Source: JAJPHJ01 sp035622315 (GTDB lineage: Bacteria > Vulcanimicrobiota > Vulcanimicrobiia > Eremiobacterales > Eremiobacteraceae). From it: a DNA stretch of 20,239 nt. The stretch is from positions 1 to 20,239 of the forward strand of contig DASPVP010000132.1 of the NCBI GenBank assembly GCA_035622315.1, written 5' to 3'. This document shows positions 7,393 through 14,536 of this stretch, one piece after another (the stretch's first letter is position 1; every line of letters begins with the position of its first letter). The position numbers and the translations under genes are program-made. The notes beneath the pieces were generated by a model. The model saw only the letters and a program-made list of their open reading frames with translations. It was not told the origin of the DNA and did no database searches.

Positions 7393-8313
7393 ATGAGCGC
7401 GCCTGCGCGCCAGGCGCTCTCGCGGTATGCGCTGCTCGCCATCGGCATCGTCGGTCTCTCGACCGCCGGCGTGTTCTACAAGCTGGCTACGGCGCCCGTA
7501 CTCGCGATCGTGGCGTACCGGATGCTCTTCGCCGTCGCCATCGTGCTCCCGATGTCGTCGGTGTGGCGCCTCTTCGGGAACCGAGCTGGACGACCCAAGA
7601 TCTCCCGAGCCGATACCATCGCATCGTCGGCCGCGGGTGCGCTGTTCGCTCTGGACGTCACGCTCTGGGCGCTCTCTTTGCAGTTCACGAGCGTCTCGTC
7701 CGCGGCGCTGCTCGTCAGCATGGATCCGGTCTTCGTGGCCATCATCGCTGCCCTCGTTTTCGGTGAACGCCCGAGCTTGGCGATGGTGGCCGGAATGGCT
7801 GTCGCCGTCGCAGGCGCGACCATCATCACCGTGGGCGACTTCCGGATAGCGGGCCGCGCCGTGTGGGGCGACGCGCTGGCTCTCTCGGCAGCGCTCGCGG
7901 AAACCGGGTATCTACTGCTCGGCCGCCACGTGCGCCGCAGAGTCGATACGCTCCCCTACGTCAGCATCGTCTACACCTCGTGCGCGGCATGCGTCTGGAT
8001 CGCGGTGCTGGCATTTCGTGCTCCCATGCAGATCGGCGGGCACGACATCTGGATCGCGCTCGCGCTCGCGGTCTGCGCGACCGTCATCGGACATACCCTC
8101 GTCTCGAAATCCCTAGGCCACATGCCGGCTGCAGTCGTCGCCATCTCGTTTCTCTCACAGCCGATCATCACGGCGCTGCTCGCCTATCTCGTCTTGCACC
8201 AAGTCGTCGCGCCGCTCACGGCTCTCGGCGGCTCGATCGCGCTCGCGGGCATCGGCGTCGTGGTCTTCGCTAACGAACGTTCGGTCGCAGAAGTCCCGTC
8301 GCAGACCGTCTAA
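7393..8313 (+). CDS. EamA/DMT superfamily transporter
   Basis: This is a 306-aa hydrophobic protein with about ten membrane segments in two similar halves (about 14-145 and 160-295), the layout of EamA drug/metabolite exporters. Typical pieces are ALDVTLWALSLQFTSVSSAALL and VFVAIIAALVFGERPS in the first half. The second half has GHTLVSKSLGHMPAAVVAIS and SQPIITALLAYLVLHQ. Members export metabolites, amino acids or nucleotides across the inner membrane. The start is an ATG with only a weak ribosome site (GCTGAG just before it). It lies between the thioesterase and gmd with gaps of 24 and 35 nt, so joint transcription is possible, but no functional link is obvious. Substrate unknown. Confidence 0.9.
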   Translation: MSAPARQALSRYALLAIGIVGLSTAGVFYKLATAPVLAIVAYRMLFAVAIVLPMSSVWRLFGNRAGRPKISRADTIASSAAGALFALDVTLWALSLQFTSVSSAALLVSMDPVFVAIIAALVFGERPSLAMVAGMAVAVAGATIITVGDFRIAGRAVWGDALALSAALAETGYLLLGRHVRRRVDTLPYVSIVYTSCAACVWIAVLAFRAPMQIGGHDIWIALALAVCATVIGHTLVSKSLGHMPAAVVAISFLSQPIITALLAYLVLHQVVAPLTALGGSIALAGIGVVVFANERSVAEVPSQTV

Positions 8314-8348
8314 AGGGCGCCGCCGCGTAGAACACCAAGAGCCCGCAC

Positions 8349-9320
8349 ATGGCAAAACGTGCCCTTATCACCGGCATCACGGGGCAGGACGGTTCGTATC
8401 TTGCGGAGTTTCTGCTCGGCCGCGGTTACGAGGTCTTCGGGATGACGCGACGCTCGAGCACGAACTCGTTCGATCGTATCGCGCACATCATCGATAAGGT
8501 GACGTTGTTCTCGGGCGATCTCTTGGACGAGCATTCGCTCGCGACCACGATCCGCGAGGCGCAGCCCGACGAGATCTACAACCTCGCGGCGCAAAGCTTC
8601 GTGCCCGCCTCGTGGTCGCAACCGGTGCTGACAGCGGAGTTCACGGCGGTCGGCGTATGCCGTCTGCTCGAGGCGATGCGCGCGGTCAAACCAGACGCGC
8701 GCTTCTATCAGGCTTCGAGCAGCGAGATGTTCGGTAAGGTCGTCGAGACGCCGCAAACCGAGTCCACACCATTCTATCCGCGAAGCCCCTACGGCGTGTC
8801 CAAGGTGTTCGGCCATTGGATCACGGTGAATTATCGCGAATCATACAACCTTTATGCATGCTCCGGAATCCTGTTCAACCACGAAAGTTTACGTCGCGGC
8901 CGCGAATTCGTCACGCGCAAGGTGACCGATGCCGTGGCGCGGATCAAGCTCGGCAAGGCCAAAGAATTGCATCTCGGCAATCTCGAGGCGCGCAGAGACT
9001 GGGGTTATGCCCCTGACTACGTGCGCGCGATGTGGCTCATGCTGCAGCAACCAAAACCCGATGACTACGTGATCGCGACCGGTGTCACGCGTTCGGTCAA
9101 GGAACTCGTCGAGGCAGCCTTCTCGCACGCCGCCCTGGAATGGCGCCGCCACGTAGTCACCGATCCGAAGTTCATCCGACCGGCTGAAGTGGACGTGCTT
9201 GTCGGCGACGCGAGCAAGGCGCGGCGCGTGCTCGGCTGGGAACCGCAGACGAGTTTCGAGCAGATGATCGGCACCATGGTCGACGCGGACCTCGAGCGGC
9301 ACCGTAAGAACGCCGATTGA
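8349..9320 (+). CDS. gmd: GDP-mannose 4,6-dehydratase
   Basis: This 323-aa short-chain dehydrogenase-type enzyme converts GDP-D-mannose to GDP-4-keto-6-deoxy-D-mannose with bound NADP. The nucleotide-binding loop GITGQDGSYLAE starts at residue 9. The substrate segment YNLAAQSFVPASW follows, then SSSEMFGK and the catalytic Tyr148 and Lys152 in YGVSK. LFNHESLRRGREFVTRK and NLEARRDWGYAPDYVRAMW are hallmark Gmd segments. It is shorter than the roughly 370-aa E. coli enzyme, but many bacterial Gmd are this size. Its stop overlaps the start of the next gene by one base (TGATG), so dehydratase and reductase are made together for deoxysugar synthesis, probably for cell-surface polysaccharide. Confidence 0.95.
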   Translation: MAKRALITGITGQDGSYLAEFLLGRGYEVFGMTRRSSTNSFDRIAHIIDKVTLFSGDLLDEHSLATTIREAQPDEIYNLAAQSFVPASWSQPVLTAEFTAVGVCRLLEAMRAVKPDARFYQASSSEMFGKVVETPQTESTPFYPRSPYGVSKVFGHWITVNYRESYNLYACSGILFNHESLRRGREFVTRKVTDAVARIKLGKAKELHLGNLEARRDWGYAPDYVRAMWLMLQQPKPDDYVIATGVTRSVKELVEAAFSHAALEWRRHVVTDPKFIRPAEVDVLVGDASKARRVLGWEPQTSFEQMIGTMVDADLERHRKNAD

Positions 9321-10279
9321 TGCGCGCGCTGGTCACGGGGGCTGATGGATTCGTCGGCCAGTGGCTCGTGGCCGCGCTGCTGGACCGCGACTGGGAAGTG
9401 GTAGGAGCCATCCGCGCAAGCGCGCCAGAGCTGCACACGCTGACCCAAACGCGCGCTCGCGACGTCAAGTGGGCGAGCGCGTCGATCACGGACCTGGAAC
9501 GCTTGCAGAAGATCGTGGCTGATGCGAAGCCGGACGCCGTCTTCCATCTCGCCGCGCAGTCGTTCGTTCCAGCCAGCAACGACGATCCGATGACCACGAT
9601 CGAGACAAACGTGAGCGGCACGGTGTGCATCTTAGAAGCGGTTCGACGCGAAGCACCCGGCGCGATCACGATCGCGGTGGGTTCAGCGGATGCGTACGGC
9701 GCGTTCAGTTCGGACCGATTGCCGCTTTCAGAAGCGCAGCCACTCGCGCCGCAAAATCCTTACGCAGCTTCAAAGGCGGCCGCCGAACTTTTAGCGTTGC
9801 AGTACGCGCGCGCCGGGTTTTGCCGGGTAGTCGCGACCCGTTCGTTCAACCACACGGGTCCGGGTCAGCGCGCATCGTTTGCCGTCGCATCGTTCGCAAG
9901 GCAGATCGCGGACATCAAAGGCAAGCGGCGCGCGCCGCTTTTGGAAGTGGGAGACCTAAGCCCGCGACGCGACTACTGCGACGTCCGCGACGTGGTCCTC
10001 GCCTATGTGCTGCTCGCCGCGCGCGGCGAATCCGGCCAGGTATACAACGTGTGCAGCGGGCAAGACCGCAGCATGGCCGAGATCGTGCAACAGCTGCTGC
10101 GAACGGCCGGCATAGAAGCCGAGATCAAGCAGCGAGCGGATCTAACACGATCCGGGCTCATGCCTGTGATCCGCGGCGATCCTGCACGCATCAACAAGCG
10201 CACCGGGTGGGCGCCCGTGATTCCATTCGACCGCACGCTCTCCGATATGTTGGAGTTTTTCGCCAGTGCCGCAGCCTGA
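9320..10279 (+). CDS. rmd: GDP-6-deoxy-D-mannose (GDP-D-rhamnose) reductase
   Basis: This is a 319-aa NAD(P)-dependent epimerase/dehydratase-family protein. The Rossmann loop GADGFVG is at residues 7-13, HLAAQSFVPAS is in the middle, and the catalytic Tyr148 and Lys152 are in YAASK. RSFNHTGPGQRASFAVASFARQIA is split here as RSFNHTGPGQ and SFARQIA; both are typical of Rmd, which reduces the Gmd product to GDP-D-rhamnose. The alternative, a fucose-forming Fcl/WcaG enzyme, fits less well because those motifs differ. I chose ATG9320 over TTG9317, since the ATG overlaps the gmd stop and gives the normal N-terminus. The LAAQSFVPAS stretch is shared with the adjacent Gmd, reflecting common ancestry. 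The end overlaps the methyltransferase gene by 14 nt. Confidence 0.88.
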   Translation: MRALVTGADGFVGQWLVAALLDRDWEVVGAIRASAPELHTLTQTRARDVKWASASITDLERLQKIVADAKPDAVFHLAAQSFVPASNDDPMTTIETNVSGTVCILEAVRREAPGAITIAVGSADAYGAFSSDRLPLSEAQPLAPQNPYAASKAAAELLALQYARAGFCRVVATRSFNHTGPGQRASFAVASFARQIADIKGKRRAPLLEVGDLSPRRDYCDVRDVVLAYVLLAARGESGQVYNVCSGQDRSMAEIVQQLLRTAGIEAEIKQRADLTRSGLMPVIRGDPARINKRTGWAPVIPFDRTLSDMLEFFASAAA

Positions 10280-10883
10280 CGAGGTCCGGGATTCCGACTG
10301 GCGGGCCCGCGTCTTTAAAAACCGCGGCTTGCTGCTGGTGCCCGTCGCGCTCGCGCTCGTCATCTTCGGGGCGCCGTCAGTGCGCAGCACGATCGTCGGA
10401 CTCGCCGTCGCGGCGCTCGGCGAGGTGATCCGGATCTGGGCGGTCGGCTATTCCGGCATCACGACACGTTCGAACGAAGTGACCGCACCGCAACTCGTCA
10501 CGGCGGGGCCGTACGCCTGGATCCGCAACCCGCTCTACGCCGGCAACTCGATCATCGCCCTCGGCTTTTGGCTCGCCTTTTCGGGCGACGTGTCGATGGG
10601 AACGTCGCTTGCGCTGTTCGCCTTCATCGCGATCCTCATGATCAGCGTCTACGCGACGATCATCCCGCTCGAGGAGTCCTATCTCACCCGTACCTTCGGC
10701 GGTGACTACGAGATCTATCGCCGGACGGTGCCCCGCATCGTGCCGCTCGCCGCTCCACTGCCGAAGGAAGAGCGCCAGGGCACTTGGCGCGCGGCGGTGA
10801 TCGCGCGAGCGGAGATCATCACCCTCATCTACTTCCTGATCATGATAGGCGCTGTGGTTTTTAGGCTTCGGGCCGCCAGGTAG
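10266..10883 (+). CDS. ICMT/phospholipid-methyltransferase-like membrane methyltransferase
   Basis: This is a 205-aa integral membrane protein with a GTG start inside the end of rmd. Hydrophobic segments lie at about 21-37, 42-61, 94-133 (two) and 181-200. The core signature is TAGPYAWIRNPLYAGN (residues 79-94) and, after the fourth segment, EESYLTRTFGGDYEIYRRTVPR (136-157; shown in pieces as EESYL, FGGDYEIY and RRTVPR). This pair of motifs binds S-adenosylmethionine and marks the isoprenylcysteine carboxyl methyltransferase/PEMT superfamily. Bacterial members act on small lipids or unknown membrane substrates. The 14-nt overlap with rmd suggests a tie to deoxysugar or glycolipid assembly, for example methylation of a lipid carrier or product, but that is inference. 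It ends the operon. Confidence 0.83.
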   Translation: MPQPDEVRDSDWRARVFKNRGLLLVPVALALVIFGAPSVRSTIVGLAVAALGEVIRIWAVGYSGITTRSNEVTAPQLVTAGPYAWIRNPLYAGNSIIALGFWLAFSGDVSMGTSLALFAFIAILMISVYATIIPLEESYLTRTFGGDYEIYRRTVPRIVPLAAPLPKEERQGTWRAAVIARAEIITLIYFLIMIGAVVFRLRAAR

Positions 10884-10954
10884 GACAGCCCTGAAAGCCT
10901 CGGCACACGCCGAGGGTTGGCATCGAAAAATCCCACGGCCAGGGACGAGAGCAT
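10884..10954. other. Intergenic stretch after the rmd/methyltransferase operon with one hairpin
   Basis: A 7-bp hairpin (CCTCGGC, loop ACAC, GCCGAGG) lies at 10898-10915, just after the methyltransferase stop. It has no T run on either strand, so it is at best a weak or factor-dependent terminator. Nothing else is recognisable in this stretch. Confidence 0.5.
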
Positions 10955-10996
10955 AAGGGTCGACGAACACTCGTTGCCTTGAAGGGTCGAGCGAAC
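10955..10996 (+). repeat. Pair of near-identical 14/15-bp direct repeats
   Basis: AAGGGTCGACGAAC (10955-10968) recurs as AAGGGTCGAGCGAAC (10982-10996), differing by one inserted G, with starts 27 nt apart. The second copy overlaps a possible -35 box (TTGAAG, 10979-10984), so the pair could be a regulator binding site. That use is inferred. Confidence 0.45.
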
Positions 10997-11008
10997 GGAT
11001 GCTATCCT
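10979..11008 (+). promoter_or_regulatory. Possible sigma70-type promoter
   Basis: TTGAAG (10979-10984), an 18-nt spacer and TATCCT (11003-11008), with TG one base ahead of the -10 (11000-11001), form a plausible extended -10 promoter. A small inverted repeat GGAT-GCT-ATCC (10997-11007) overlaps the -10. Transcription from here would meet the terminator at 11150-11178 before reaching the dehydrogenase gene. Confidence 0.35.
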
Positions 11009-11014
11009 TTTGAG

Positions 11015-11178
11015 GCGGTTTGCCGTCGACGCATAGGCGGCCGGTTCTGCGGAGATCCGGCGAGCGCCGCCGCCGGGATGACCGGCTCGCAATCATCGAA
11101 ATGGCCGCGAGCAAGGTGTCGACAGGAATATCGACGACAGACGCGCTTCAGGCCGCCTTACGGCGGCCTTCTTTTTTT
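11015..11178 (+). ncRNA. Putative structured small RNA or attenuated 5' leader
   Basis: This stretch has no credible gene, lies behind a promoter-like site and ends in a strong intrinsic terminator, giving a transcript of about 160 nt. Possible helices are CCGGTTCT/AGATCCGG around a GCGG loop (11041-11060) and GCTCGC/GCGAGC (11085-11112) with an inner CAT-CGAA-ATG hairpin. GTCGA/TCGAC also pair (11118-11135). GTCGAC at 11025-11030 could instead pair with GTCGAC at 11118-11123, which excludes the last hairpin. I recognise no known riboswitch, 6S, SRP, RNase P or tmRNA motif. It could be a free small RNA, or a leader that controls the acyl-CoA genes beginning 40 nt after the terminator. Confidence 0.33.
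11150..11178 (+). terminator. Intrinsic terminator 40 nt before the hydroxybutyryl-CoA dehydrogenase gene
   Basis: AGGCCGCC (11150-11157), a 4-nt loop and GGCGGCCT (11162-11169) form a perfect 8-bp GC-rich stem, followed by seven T (11172-11178). This is a classic Rho-independent terminator. Its place upstream of a gene suggests attenuation or the end of a separate small RNA. Confidence 0.85.
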
Positions 11179-11217
11179 GCGGGACCGTCATCGCGGGTGC
11201 GTGAACCACCGACAGCC

Positions 11218-12060
11218 ATGCGTGTTTTGGTCGTCGGGGCGGGCCAAATGGGCAGCGGCATCGCACAGGTTTGTGCCGCCGCGGGCCACAGCGTGCTGCT
11301 CAACGACGTCGATGGGGCCGCAATCGAACGCGGCCGTGCATCGATCGCCCGCAATCTCGGCCGTCAGATCGAAAAAGGCCGTCTCACCGCGGCCGGCGCT
11401 CGGGAGGTCGAAGAGCGCGTCCAAGCGCAGAAGTCGCTGGATGGAGCGATCGACGCGGCGATCGCGATCGAAGCGGCCAGCGAGGATGCGCGGCTGAAAG
11501 AACGCCTCTTCTCACGCCTGGACGAAGCGCTGCCGCCGCAGGCGATCCTCGCGAGCAATACCTCATCGATATCGATCACAACGCTGGGAGCAGCCACGCG
11601 CCGTCCGGATCGAGTCATCGGCATGCACTTCATGAACCCCGTTCCCGTCATGAAGCTCGTCGAGGTCATCCGCGGTCTTGCAACCTCAGATGAGACCTTT
11701 GCGGCCGTCAAGCGATTCGCAGAAGAACTCGGCAAAGTGGCGGTCGAGGTGAACGACGCGCCGGGGTTTGCAAGCAATCGCATCCTCATGCCGATGCTCA
11801 ACGAGGCGATGTTCGCCTACATGGAAGGCGTGGGCACGCCCGAGGCGATCGATACCGTGATGAAGCTCGGTATGAACCACCCGATGGGGCCGCTCGAGCT
11901 CGCCGACTTCATCGGACTCGACACCTGTCTTGCGATCATGGAGGTTTTGCACGACGGATTCGGGGACTCCAAATACAGGCCGTGCCCCCTGCTGCGCAAG
12001 ATGGTCGCCGCGGGCTATTTAGGCAAGAAGAGCGGTCGCGGGTTCTACACGTACGCATGA
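11218..12060 (+). CDS. hbd: 3-hydroxybutyryl-CoA (3-hydroxyacyl-CoA) dehydrogenase
   Basis: This 280-aa protein fits the stand-alone short-chain 3-hydroxyacyl-CoA dehydrogenase, which oxidises 3-hydroxybutyryl-CoA to acetoacetyl-CoA with NAD(P). The Rossmann loop is GAGQMG (residues 7-12). ASNTSSIS carries the conserved Ser, and His137 in GMHFMNPVPVMKLVEV is the catalytic base. NDAPGFASNRILMPMLNEA and the C-terminal SGRGFYTY complete the family pattern. ATG11218 gives the normal N-terminus. An upstream frame to 11020 runs through the terminator and lacks similarity. A GTG at 11197 is in frame but would add a non-family tail. No clear Shine-Dalgarno is seen. Its stop overlaps the acyl-CoA dehydrogenase start (ATGA), so both act in one fatty-acid or butyrate oxidation route. 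Confidence 0.93.
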   Translation: MRVLVVGAGQMGSGIAQVCAAAGHSVLLNDVDGAAIERGRASIARNLGRQIEKGRLTAAGAREVEERVQAQKSLDGAIDAAIAIEAASEDARLKERLFSRLDEALPPQAILASNTSSISITTLGAATRRPDRVIGMHFMNPVPVMKLVEVIRGLATSDETFAAVKRFAEELGKVAVEVNDAPGFASNRILMPMLNEAMFAYMEGVGTPEAIDTVMKLGMNHPMGPLELADFIGLDTCLAIMEVLHDGFGDSKYRPCPLLRKMVAAGYLGKKSGRGFYTYA

Positions 12061-13283
12061 ATTTCGAGCTGACGAACGATCAAAAAGCGGTGCGCGATAT
12101 GGTCGCCGGCTTTGCCAAGGCGGAGATCGCGCCGCATGCCGCGCGCTGGGATAAGGTGCACGAATTCCCGGTCGAAGTCTTCCGTCGTTTGGGCGAGCTC
12201 GGCATCATGGGCATGTTCACCACAGAAGCCTACGGTGGCGCTGCGCTCGACACGGTCAGCACGGTGCTCGCGATCGAAGAACTCAGCCGCGCGGACGCCG
12301 GCATCAGCGTGACTGTTTCCGTGCAAGGACTCGTTGCGCGCATCATCGAGACGTTCGCTTCCGAGCAGCTCAAGCAAGAGTATCTCCCATCGATGTGCGC
12401 GGGGAAGTGGCTCGGCGCGTTCGCGCTCACCGAGGCCGAATCGGGTTCAGATCCGTCGAGCTTGCGCACCCAAGCCGTGCAACGCGACAGCGAGTACGTG
12501 CTCAACGGCACCAAACAATGGGTAACGAACGGCGGCTACGCGCAGGCGATCGTGGTCTTCGCGCGCACGGGGCGCGAGGGCCCGAAAGGCATCTCCGCTT
12601 TCTTGGTGGACAAAAAGACGAAGGGCGTTTTGGTGGGACGGGTCACGGAGAAACTCGGCATCCACTCCTCCAACACGGTCGACATCGTCTTGCAGGACGC
12701 GCACATTCCGGTCGGGCGCTTGCTGGCGGAAGAGGGAGCTGGCTACAAGGTGGCGCTCGCGAACCTTGGGGCCGGCCGGCTGGGCATCGCTGCGCAGGCC
12801 GTTGGCATCCTGGCGGCATGCCTTGAGACATCGCAGCGCTACGCGCAGGAGCGTTTCCAGTTCGGTCGACCGATCGGAGCCTTCCAGGCGGTCTCCTTCA
12901 AGATCGCCGACATGGCAGTGGATCTCGACGCTGCGCGGCTCTTACTCTATAGAGCCGCTTGGCTGCGCGATCGCGGCATGCCGATGGTGGACGCATCTTC
13001 GAAGGCGAAGCTCTTCGCTTCGACTGCAGCCCGCAAGCACGCGAACGAGTGCTTGCAGATCCTCGGCGGATACGGATACACGACCGAGTTCCCAGCCGAA
13101 CGTTACTATCGCGATGCGAAGATCACCGAGATCTACGAAGGCACGTCCGAGGTGCAGCGCATCGTCATCGCGCGCGAGCTGCTCGGCAGACTCGACGAGC
13201 GTACGGGCCACGACCGGCCGGCGCGAGCGGCGCCGCGGCCCAATGGCTCGCCGACCGGGCGCGACCCGGCCGAACGCTCCTAG
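12057..13283 (+). CDS. Acyl-CoA dehydrogenase (short/medium-chain type)
   Basis: This is a 408-aa FAD enzyme that introduces the alpha-beta double bond into acyl-CoA and passes electrons to ETF. The start is ATG12057 in the ATGA overlap with hbd; the longer upstream frame is a shadow of hbd. Seen in order are LTNDQKAVRDMV, FALTEAESGSDPSSL and KQWVTNGGYA (FAD and substrate contacts). RFQFGRPIGAFQAVSFKIAD and QILGGYGYTTEFPAER follow. The catalytic Glu361 is in IYEGTSEVQRIVI, the place used by short- and medium-chain members. After the usual end the protein continues for about 28 residues rich in Arg, Pro and Gly, making it longer than the usual 380. Expected role: butyryl-CoA or similar oxidation together with the preceding dehydrogenase. 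Confidence 0.94.
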   Translation: MNFELTNDQKAVRDMVAGFAKAEIAPHAARWDKVHEFPVEVFRRLGELGIMGMFTTEAYGGAALDTVSTVLAIEELSRADAGISVTVSVQGLVARIIETFASEQLKQEYLPSMCAGKWLGAFALTEAESGSDPSSLRTQAVQRDSEYVLNGTKQWVTNGGYAQAIVVFARTGREGPKGISAFLVDKKTKGVLVGRVTEKLGIHSSNTVDIVLQDAHIPVGRLLAEEGAGYKVALANLGAGRLGIAAQAVGILAACLETSQRYAQERFQFGRPIGAFQAVSFKIADMAVDLDAARLLLYRAAWLRDRGMPMVDASSKAKLFASTAARKHANECLQILGGYGYTTEFPAERYYRDAKITEIYEGTSEVQRIVIARELLGRLDERTGHDRPARAAPRPNGSPTGRDPAERS

Positions 13284-13302
13284 CCGAAACCAAAATCACC
13301 CA

Positions 13303-13326
13303 TGTAGCGGCGGACCTTTAGGTCCG
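13303..13326. repeat. Type A palindrome between acyl-CoA dehydrogenase and sucC
   Basis: TGTA at 13303 is followed by CGGACCT (13311-13317), TT and AGGTCCG (13320-13326), the same core as the 4492-4511 element. One outer arm base differs. It sits in the 60-nt gap inside a likely operon, 17 nt before the sucC start, so it may form an mRNA hairpin near the sucC ribosome site. Confidence 0.65.
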
Positions 13327-13343
13327 ACCAGACGGAGAGCCTG

Positions 13344-14492
13344 ATGCGTCTACTCGAGTATCAAGGAAAAGAACTGTTCGCCAAAGCCGGCATTCCGGTC
13401 CCGACGGGCTTCGTCGCCACGTCGGTCGACGACGCCGTCAAGATCATGCGCGAACATCCCGCGCCGTCGGTCGTAAAGGCTCAGGTCCTCGTCGGAGGCC
13501 GCGGTAAGGCGGGCGGCATCAAGTTCTGTTCGAGCGCTGAAGATGTGAAGGAACCCGCGCGCACGATCCTCGGCATGAACATCAAAGGCGAGATCGCCAA
13601 GCGCGTGCTTATCGAGCAACGCGTCGACATCGAAAAAGAACTGTATCTTTCCATCACGGTCGATCGCGCCAGCAAGCGCCCAATCGTCATCGCGTCAGCG
13701 ATGGGCGGCATGGACATCGAAGAAGTGGCCGCAAAAAACCCTGCGGCGATCGCGAAGTACTGCATCAACGTGGCGGGCGGCTACTGGCCGTACATCGGCC
13801 GGCGCGTCGCAAAAGAAGCCGGTATCCCCGCGCCCGTGACCGGGCAGTTCGTCAGCATCCTCGGCAAGTTGTACGCGCTCTTCTTCGACGTCGGCGCCAT
13901 GCTGCTCGAGATCAATCCGCTGGCTATCACGAAAGACGGAAAGCTCATCGCATCAGACGCGAAGGTGGATCTTGACGACAACGGGTTGATCAGGCGGCCG
14001 GATCTCGAAGCATGGCGCACCGATCTGCCGGACCACGAGCTCGAGCAGCGCGCGCGTACGATCAATTTGAACTATGCCTATCTCTCTGGTAAGGGCGGCG
14101 AGAACGTGGGCGTGATCGGCAATGGCGCGGGGCTCGTGATGGGCACGATGGACGCGGTCCGCGCAGCCGGGGGTGAAGCGACGGATTTCTGCGACATCGG
14201 CGGGGGAGCCAAAGCGGACGTCGTGCGCAACGCGGTCGACATCGTCACGGCAGACCCGAGGGTCAAAGCTCTCTTCATCAACATCTTCGGAGGCATCACG
14301 CGCGGAGACGAGGTCGCCCGAGGTCTGCTCGCCGCGCTCGATGGGGGGACCTGGAAGAAGGATCGTCTCGTCGTGCGGCTCACCGGCACGAACGAGCGCG
14401 AAGGTCGCGCCGTGCTGGAAGGCGCCGGGATCGTCGCAGTCGAGACCATGAACGAAGGCGCGGCTCGCGCGGTCGCCATCGCTCGCCAATGA
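13344..14492 (+). CDS. sucC: Succinate-CoA ligase (ADP-forming), beta subunit
   Basis: This is a 382-aa ATP-grasp protein. With SucD it interconverts succinyl-CoA, ADP and phosphate with succinate, CoA and ATP in the TCA cycle. The N-terminus LLEYQGKELFAKAGIPVPTG and the nucleotide-binding VVKAQVLVGGRGKAGGIKF are diagnostic. So are LLEINPLAITKDG, GNGAGLVMGTMD and INIFGGITRGDEVARG in the CoA-ligase domain. Length is normal. ATG13344 has GGAG about 8 nt upstream. It is followed 45 nt later by sucD, the usual order. Position after hbd and acyl-CoA dehydrogenase suggests a transcript that joins fatty-acid or branched-chain breakdown to the TCA cycle, though a separate sucCD promoter is not excluded. 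Confidence 0.97.
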   Translation: MRLLEYQGKELFAKAGIPVPTGFVATSVDDAVKIMREHPAPSVVKAQVLVGGRGKAGGIKFCSSAEDVKEPARTILGMNIKGEIAKRVLIEQRVDIEKELYLSITVDRASKRPIVIASAMGGMDIEEVAAKNPAAIAKYCINVAGGYWPYIGRRVAKEAGIPAPVTGQFVSILGKLYALFFDVGAMLLEINPLAITKDGKLIASDAKVDLDDNGLIRRPDLEAWRTDLPDHELEQRARTINLNYAYLSGKGGENVGVIGNGAGLVMGTMDAVRAAGGEATDFCDIGGGAKADVVRNAVDIVTADPRVKALFINIFGGITRGDEVARGLLAALDGGTWKKDRLVVRLTGTNEREGRAVLEGAGIVAVETMNEGAARAVAIARQ

Positions 14493-14518
14493 TGTAGGGG
14501 GCGATTGAAAATCACCCC
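14493..14518. repeat. Type B palindrome between sucC and sucD
   Basis: TGTA at 14493-14496 is followed by GGGGCGATT (14498-14506), GAA and AATCACCCC (14510-14518). One arm base is changed compared with AATCGCCCC, leaving a G-A clash in the stem. The core matches the copies at 4518 and 4559. It begins at the first base after the sucC stop and ends 5 nt before the sucD Shine-Dalgarno. Confidence 0.65.
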
Positions 14519-14536
14519 ATCGTAAAGGAGACATTC

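Noticed and set aside
10898..10915. Hairpin after the methyltransferase gene as an intrinsic terminator
   Set aside because: The 7-bp stem is good but there is no T run on either side, so a terminator call is not supported.
11020..11217. In-frame upstream extension of the hydroxybutyryl-CoA dehydrogenase
   Set aside because: It would translate through a strong terminator and add 66 residues unlike any family N-terminus; ATG11218 gives the expected start.
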